A stretch of DNA of 9,749 nucleotides, taken from the NCBI GenBank assembly GCA_029934555.1, contig JAOZMA010000067.1, forward strand, positions 1-9,749, given 5' to 3'. The notes under the pieces were generated by a model that saw only the letters and a program-made list of their open reading frames with translations, was not told the origin of the DNA and ran no database searches. This DNA is from Acidimicrobiia bacterium. Its GTDB lineage: Bacteria; Actinomycetota; Acidimicrobiia; Spongiisociales; UBA5794. Positions 7,180-9,749 of this stretch are shown one piece after another (position 1 is the first letter of the stretch; the number at the start of each line of letters is the position of its first letter). Made by a program: the position numbers and the translations under genes.

Positions 7180-7967
7180 GATTGGCTCTCCTCGAGGACG
7201 ATCTCCCGTACGGTACCGCTATCCACGGTTCGTTCCGCGATCCTGCCGTGAACCAGGAACTCTCGATTGCCTTCCGTTCCTGTGATCGAAGACACAACGA
7301 GACCGACAACACCGATCCCACTCGCAGCAAGAGCGTCCGCCGCTTGCTCGATGGCGAGCACGTGAGCATCGGGATCCCGCACGATGCCGCCCTTCCCAAC
7401 CAGCTCCTTGCCGACCTCGAACTGCGGCTTCACGAGCAGGACCCAGTCCGATGCGGATGAGCCGAGGGAGGCCAGCTGCGGGGAGACGAGGGCCAACGAG
7501 ATGAACGACAGATCAGCGACGATGAGATCGAACGGGCCACCAAGTCCCTCCGGATCGGCATGACGGATGTTCGTTCGTTCAACGACCTTCACTCGCTCGT
7601 CCGTACGAATCCGGTTGTGCATCTGCCCATATCCAACGTCAACCGCAACCACTTCCGCCACTCCCCTCTGCAGTAGGCAGTCCGTGAAGCCACCCGTTGA
7701 GGCGCCGACGTCGATCGCTCGTCGACCGTCAACGCAGATCTCGAACGTTTCGAGCGCGCCCTCGAGCTTCGCCCCGGCCCGGCTCACGAACCGTGCGGGC
7801 GGCGCGTCAACTGACAGCGGATCTTCAGGGGCGACGAGCGTCGACGGCTTCGGAGAGGGATTGCCTCGAACCCGGACGAGACCGGCGTCGATCATCCGCC
7901 GCGCCTCCGTTCGCGATGGCACGAGCTTGCGTCGAACCAACTCGGTGTCGAGACGTCTCCTGGTCAG
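7176..7967 (-). CDS. tlyA: TlyA-family rRNA 2'-O-methyltransferase, probable CTG start
   Basis: TlyA methylates ribose 2'-OH groups of rRNA (C1920 of 23S and, in the longer type, C1409 of 16S); loss gives capreomycin resistance in mycobacteria. The N-terminal S4 RNA-binding domain (residues 3-60; RRRLDTELVRRKLVPSRTEA, MIDAGLVRVRG) is followed by an FtsJ-like methyltransferase: SAM motif DVGASTGGFTD (86-96), ADLSFISL, VKPQFEVGK. The family's K-D-K-E tetrad appears as K67, D152, K180 and E236. I place the start at CTG 7967: it overlaps the preceding stop as CTGA, has GGGAG nine bases upstream, and gives the full S4 start (263 residues). The nearest usual start, TTG 7940, would drop nine S4 residues and lacks a well-spaced ribosome binding site. 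Identity is certain; the start is inference. Confidence 0.95.
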   Translation of the reverse strand: MTRRRLDTELVRRKLVPSRTEARRMIDAGLVRVRGNPSPKPSTLVAPEDPLSVDAPPARFVSRAGAKLEGALETFEICVDGRRAIDVGASTGGFTDCLLQRGVAEVVAVDVGYGQMHNRIRTDERVKVVERTNIRHADPEGLGGPFDLIVADLSFISLALVSPQLASLGSSASDWVLLVKPQFEVGKELVGKGGIVRDPDAHVLAIEQAADALAASGIGVVGLVVSSITGTEGNREFLVHGRIAERTVDSGTVREIVLEESQS

Positions 7968-8140
7968 GGTGTGCTGCTCCCGGCGCCGCCGTCGACGTTG
8001 TCGAGGGCGTTCCCGAGACGGCGGGCGATCTCTTCCGCCTTCTCTGGAGCTTCGGCCGGCTCCGACTGCTCGAGATCAGCTTCGAGCTGATCCAAGTCGT
8101 CGACCGGGTCGGACATGGACTCGTTCGGATTCTGCACCAT
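7964..8140 (-). CDS. Small acidic protein of unknown function
   Basis: This 58-residue product is strongly acidic, with a core (SDPVDDLDQLEADLEQ, then EKAEEIARRLGNALDNV) that looks like an amphipathic helix or short coiled coil and a flexible Gly/Ser end. It has no cysteines, signal peptide or membrane segment. I do not recognise a family. It begins seven bases after the HAD phosphatase stop, with GGGGGA ten bases before the ATG; a GTG two codons earlier or the internal ATG at 8116 are alternatives. Its TGA overlaps the proposed tlyA CTG. M. tuberculosis has a similarly small hypothetical gene (Rv1693) between the HAD phosphatase and tlyA, so this is probably a real gene in a conserved slot. 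Shared position does not prove homology. Confidence 0.7.
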   Translation of the reverse strand: MVQNPNESMSDPVDDLDQLEADLEQSEPAEAPEKAEEIARRLGNALDNVDGGAGSSTP

Positions 8141-8147
8141 GGGCACA

Positions 8148-8960
8148 TTATCCCCCGTTCTCGGCGTGACCGGGTCCCAAGAGCTCTGGAAGCGACGCGA
8201 TCGTGGCGATCGTGTGGTCCGGCTCAAGATCAGCGGGTAACGAATCGTCGTGATCGGTGACACCGCTGAGAACAAGGACCTTCCCCCATCCAGCGACGGC
8301 CCCCAGTGCGAGATCCGTATCGGGGCGATCCCCAACCATCCATACCTCGTCATGTTCGATCTTCTGTTCGATGAGACGTCGCATCGGCTCGTTCGGTTTG
8401 CCGCACACGATCGGTGTCTCTCCGGTTGCCCTCTCTACGGCGGCGACGATCGATCCGGCTCCCGGGTACCTGGCGTTCGGCATCGGATATGTGGGGTCGT
8501 CGTTCGTTGCGATGAACCTGGCCCCACCGCCGATAGCGACGACCGCTCGAGTCAACCGTTCGTATGAGAGTCTGAGATCGAGCCCCACGACGACCGCCGT
8601 GGCCTCCGCCGGGTCGGTTGTGAGCTCGATTCCGGCATCTGACATGGTCGCTGCAAGTTCGTCGGACCCGAGGATGAGGCACGTTTCATCGGAGTCCTTC
8701 AGCAGATTCGCAGCCGCCATCCCTGATGTGATCACCGATCCGGGGTCGGGAGCAAATCCCGTTCGGCGAGTGATGTTCTCTACGACCGTCTCGGCGGCCC
8801 GGGCCGAGTTGTTGGTGGCGAACAGCACCTGGTGCCCAGCGTCCCGAAGACCGGTGAGCGTCTCACCCGCACCGGGAACGCCCTCCTTGTCGAGGTAGAC
8901 CACCCCGTCGAGATCGAACACGAACGTCTTCTGGGTATCGCTTGAGAGCCTGTCCGTCAT
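8148..8960 (-). CDS. HAD-superfamily IIA phosphatase (NagD-like; possible glycerol-3-phosphate phosphatase)
   Basis: The 270-residue protein has all four HAD motifs: DLDGV (16-20, nucleophile D16 and D18), TNN (49-51), K188 in GKPNEP, and GDRPDTD (210-216) with metal-binding aspartates. The large cap between motifs II and III is the type IIA (NagD/PGP) arrangement. The M. tuberculosis gene in the same slot, Rv1692, is described as a D-glycerol-3-phosphate phosphatase, so that activity, or general phosphoglycolate-type housekeeping dephosphorylation, is the best guess. Substrate choice lies in the cap and cannot be read by eye. The ATG overlaps the GNAT stop as ATGA and has GGGAG seven bases upstream, inside the GNAT gene. 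The small acidic ORF follows after seven bases. Confidence 0.92.
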   Translation of the reverse strand: MTDRLSSDTQKTFVFDLDGVVYLDKEGVPGAGETLTGLRDAGHQVLFATNNSARAAETVVENITRRTGFAPDPGSVITSGMAAANLLKDSDETCLILGSDELAATMSDAGIELTTDPAEATAVVVGLDLRLSYERLTRAVVAIGGGARFIATNDDPTYPMPNARYPGAGSIVAAVERATGETPIVCGKPNEPMRRLIEQKIEHDEVWMVGDRPDTDLALGAVAGWGKVLVLSGVTDHDDSLPADLEPDHTIATIASLPELLGPGHAENGG

Positions 8961-9481
8961 GACGATGCTCCCGACCGGTTGGAGCGGTCGCCGTTGAAGG
9001 CATCGGGCCCGGCATCCGACCTGTGCATGGTGATCGATCGTGCTTTGAACCCGTTCGATTCGAAGAAGTTCTTCGCAAGGCGGTGACCCGGACTCACGCG
9101 AGCGTCGAACAAGTCGATCCCGCGTTCTTCGAGACGCTCCATGACAGCATCGAGCATCGCAGCACCAACGCCGACGCCTCTCGCTTCGTGATCGGTGAAG
9201 ATGAATCGTACGACACCGATCCGTCGATCCGACATCGGCTTCAAGAGCGGTTCTTCGATGGCGATGAGGAATCCGACGGTGACCCCATCGATCTCCCCAA
9301 CCACCGCAGCGGCACCGTCTTCCCGAACAAGAGACGTGAGAGACGCCTCGACCGGTTCATCGAGCCCATCTGCGAATGGCCAGATGGAGCGAATCGCCGA
9401 TTGCTCCGCCGAGAGCTCTGCGTACATGCGCAAGAGCTCCGGAAGATCATCGATCGTCGCGTAACGAGCCGTGACTCTCAT
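8957..9481 (-). CDS. GNAT-family N-acetyltransferase
   Basis: The 174-residue protein has GNAT-fold features: an N-terminal beta-alpha start (RVTARYATIDDLPELLRMYAEL), a central strand pair (AAVVGEIDGVTVGFLIAI), the VVRFIFTDHEARGVGVGAAM segment (90-109) with the R-G-x-G-x-G acetyl-CoA pyrophosphate loop, and the C-terminal LAKNFFESNGF typical of motif B. The substrate (small molecule, peptide or protein N-terminus) is unknown. I chose ATG 9481 because the fold begins directly after it. ATG 9499 adds six residues; a still longer extension to 9586 runs into the HNH remnant region. None has a clear ribosome binding site, so a leaderless or poorly marked start is possible. It is the first intact gene of the block and its TGA overlaps the HAD start. 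M. tuberculosis has an unrelated gene in this slot, as I recall. Confidence 0.88.
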   Translation of the reverse strand: MRVTARYATIDDLPELLRMYAELSAEQSAIRSIWPFADGLDEPVEASLTSLVREDGAAAVVGEIDGVTVGFLIAIEEPLLKPMSDRRIGVVRFIFTDHEARGVGVGAAMLDAVMERLEERGIDLFDARVSPGHRLAKNFFESNGFKARSITMHRSDAGPDAFNGDRSNRSGASS

Positions 9482-9749
9482 GGGACCGTTCGTTGGCATG
9501 AGGCCATGATGGTCTGAACTCGGTGACAAACGGGAGTGGAATGGGATAGGACTCAGACGTAAACCGACGGTGGTGCGTGGATCCATGGTCGGAGGAATCT
9601 GCGTCGTTGAGATGGCGACGATGGGTCGATGGTGAAGCCACGTCCGTGGATGACGACATGGTGGTGTTGACCGCCTTCGGCGGTGTACTCAGAGGATCAG
9701 CGGATAGGTGGATGTAGGAGTGTGAGAACTGGGCTGGATGCATGCGGCG
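9482..9749. other. Region without an intact gene upstream of the operon
   Basis: The 268 bases up to the right edge contain no full-length gene. Most of it (9553-9749) reads as a broken HNH-endonuclease C-terminus on the minus strand. The remaining 71 bases before the GNAT start should contain the operon promoter, but I see no convincing -35/-10 pair; TTGTCA near 9525 lacks a matching -10. No terminator with a T-tract is visible. Confidence 0.6.
9553..9749 (-). pseudogene. Degenerate C-terminal remnant of a DUF222/HNH-endonuclease-like gene
   Basis: On the minus strand, one frame is open from 9696 to a TGA at 9553 and reads EYTAEGGQ directly followed by HHHVVIHGRGFTID, ending in a basic, proline-containing tail. 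HNH endonucleases of the actinobacterial DUF222/13E12 type have an aDHixEYtxGGqT block, about a dozen residues with N and C, then a C..HHH..iH..GwtI ending. Here GGQ runs straight into HHH, as if that middle had been deleted. Upstream, an adjoining frame reads RRMHPAQ...SADP up to about 9692, resembling the CxxPxC...HaDH part with its cysteines lost; one extra base would join it to EYTAEGG. The right edge cuts the rest. The call rests on remembered family patterns, so it is moderate. It could instead be a chance resemblance. Confidence 0.5.

Noticed and set aside
8141..8353. N-terminal extension of the small acidic ORF
   Set aside because: It would overlap the HAD phosphatase by over 200 bases and changes abruptly from basic shadow sequence to the acidic protein at 8140.
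9670..9684. Perfect 6-bp inverted repeat ACCGCC-TTC-GGCGGT
   Set aside because: No T-run follows on either strand, and it lies inside the putative HNH remnant codons for TAEGG, so coding bias explains it as well as a terminator or operator would.
9447..9743. 98-codon minus-strand open frame at the right edge
   Set aside because: It overlaps the GNAT start out of frame and is low-complexity Ser/His/Pro sequence. Only its first part may be a frame-shifted piece of the HNH remnant.

Overview
This window is a dense, single-direction block of housekeeping genes, all on the minus strand, from a G+C-rich actinobacterium. The order, read in the direction of transcription from the right edge, is: degenerate HNH-endonuclease remnant, GNAT acetyltransferase, HAD phosphatase, small acidic protein, TlyA, NadK, RecN, PyrG, NUDIX hydrolase, XerD, TraR/DksA-like zinc-finger protein, HD-domain protein, ScpA (cut by the left edge). 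The run HAD phosphatase - small protein - tlyA - nadK - recN - pyrG - NUDIX - xerD - scpA is the order I recall from Mycobacterium tuberculosis (Rv1692-Rv1701 and Rv1709), so Actinomycetota is well supported. The departures from that order suggest a deep, non-mycobacterial lineage such as Acidimicrobiia, but that narrower placement is only inference.

Layout. Positions 9482-9749 hold no intact gene, only what looks like the eroded C-terminal end of a DUF222/HNH endonuclease. From 9481 down to 4791, six genes (GNAT, HAD, small ORF, tlyA, nadK, recN) are packed with overlaps of 3-8 bases or gaps under 10 bases. A 64-base gap with a possible -10 box precedes pyrG. pyrG, the NUDIX gene and xerD are then coupled (1-base gap, then an ATGA overlap). 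A 26-base gap leads to the TraR/DksA-like gene, which shares a GTGA overlap with the HD gene. A 47-base gap leads to scpA.

Roles. The block mixes rRNA modification (TlyA), NADP supply (NadK), CTP supply (PyrG), nucleotide and phosphate-ester clean-up (NUDIX, HAD), DNA repair (RecN) and chromosome segregation (XerD for dimer resolution, ScpA for the SMC complex). The TraR/DksA-like and HD genes sit where many actinobacteria carry parA. Overlapping starts and stops suggest translational coupling and one or two long transcripts.

I found no defence system, mobile element, CRISPR array or RNA gene. The points most worth a second look are a probable CTG start codon for tlyA that standard gene callers would miss, the xerD-scpA insertion of two putative regulatory genes in place of parA, the HNH remnant at the operon head, and a roughly fivefold excess of GATC in the stretch I counted.
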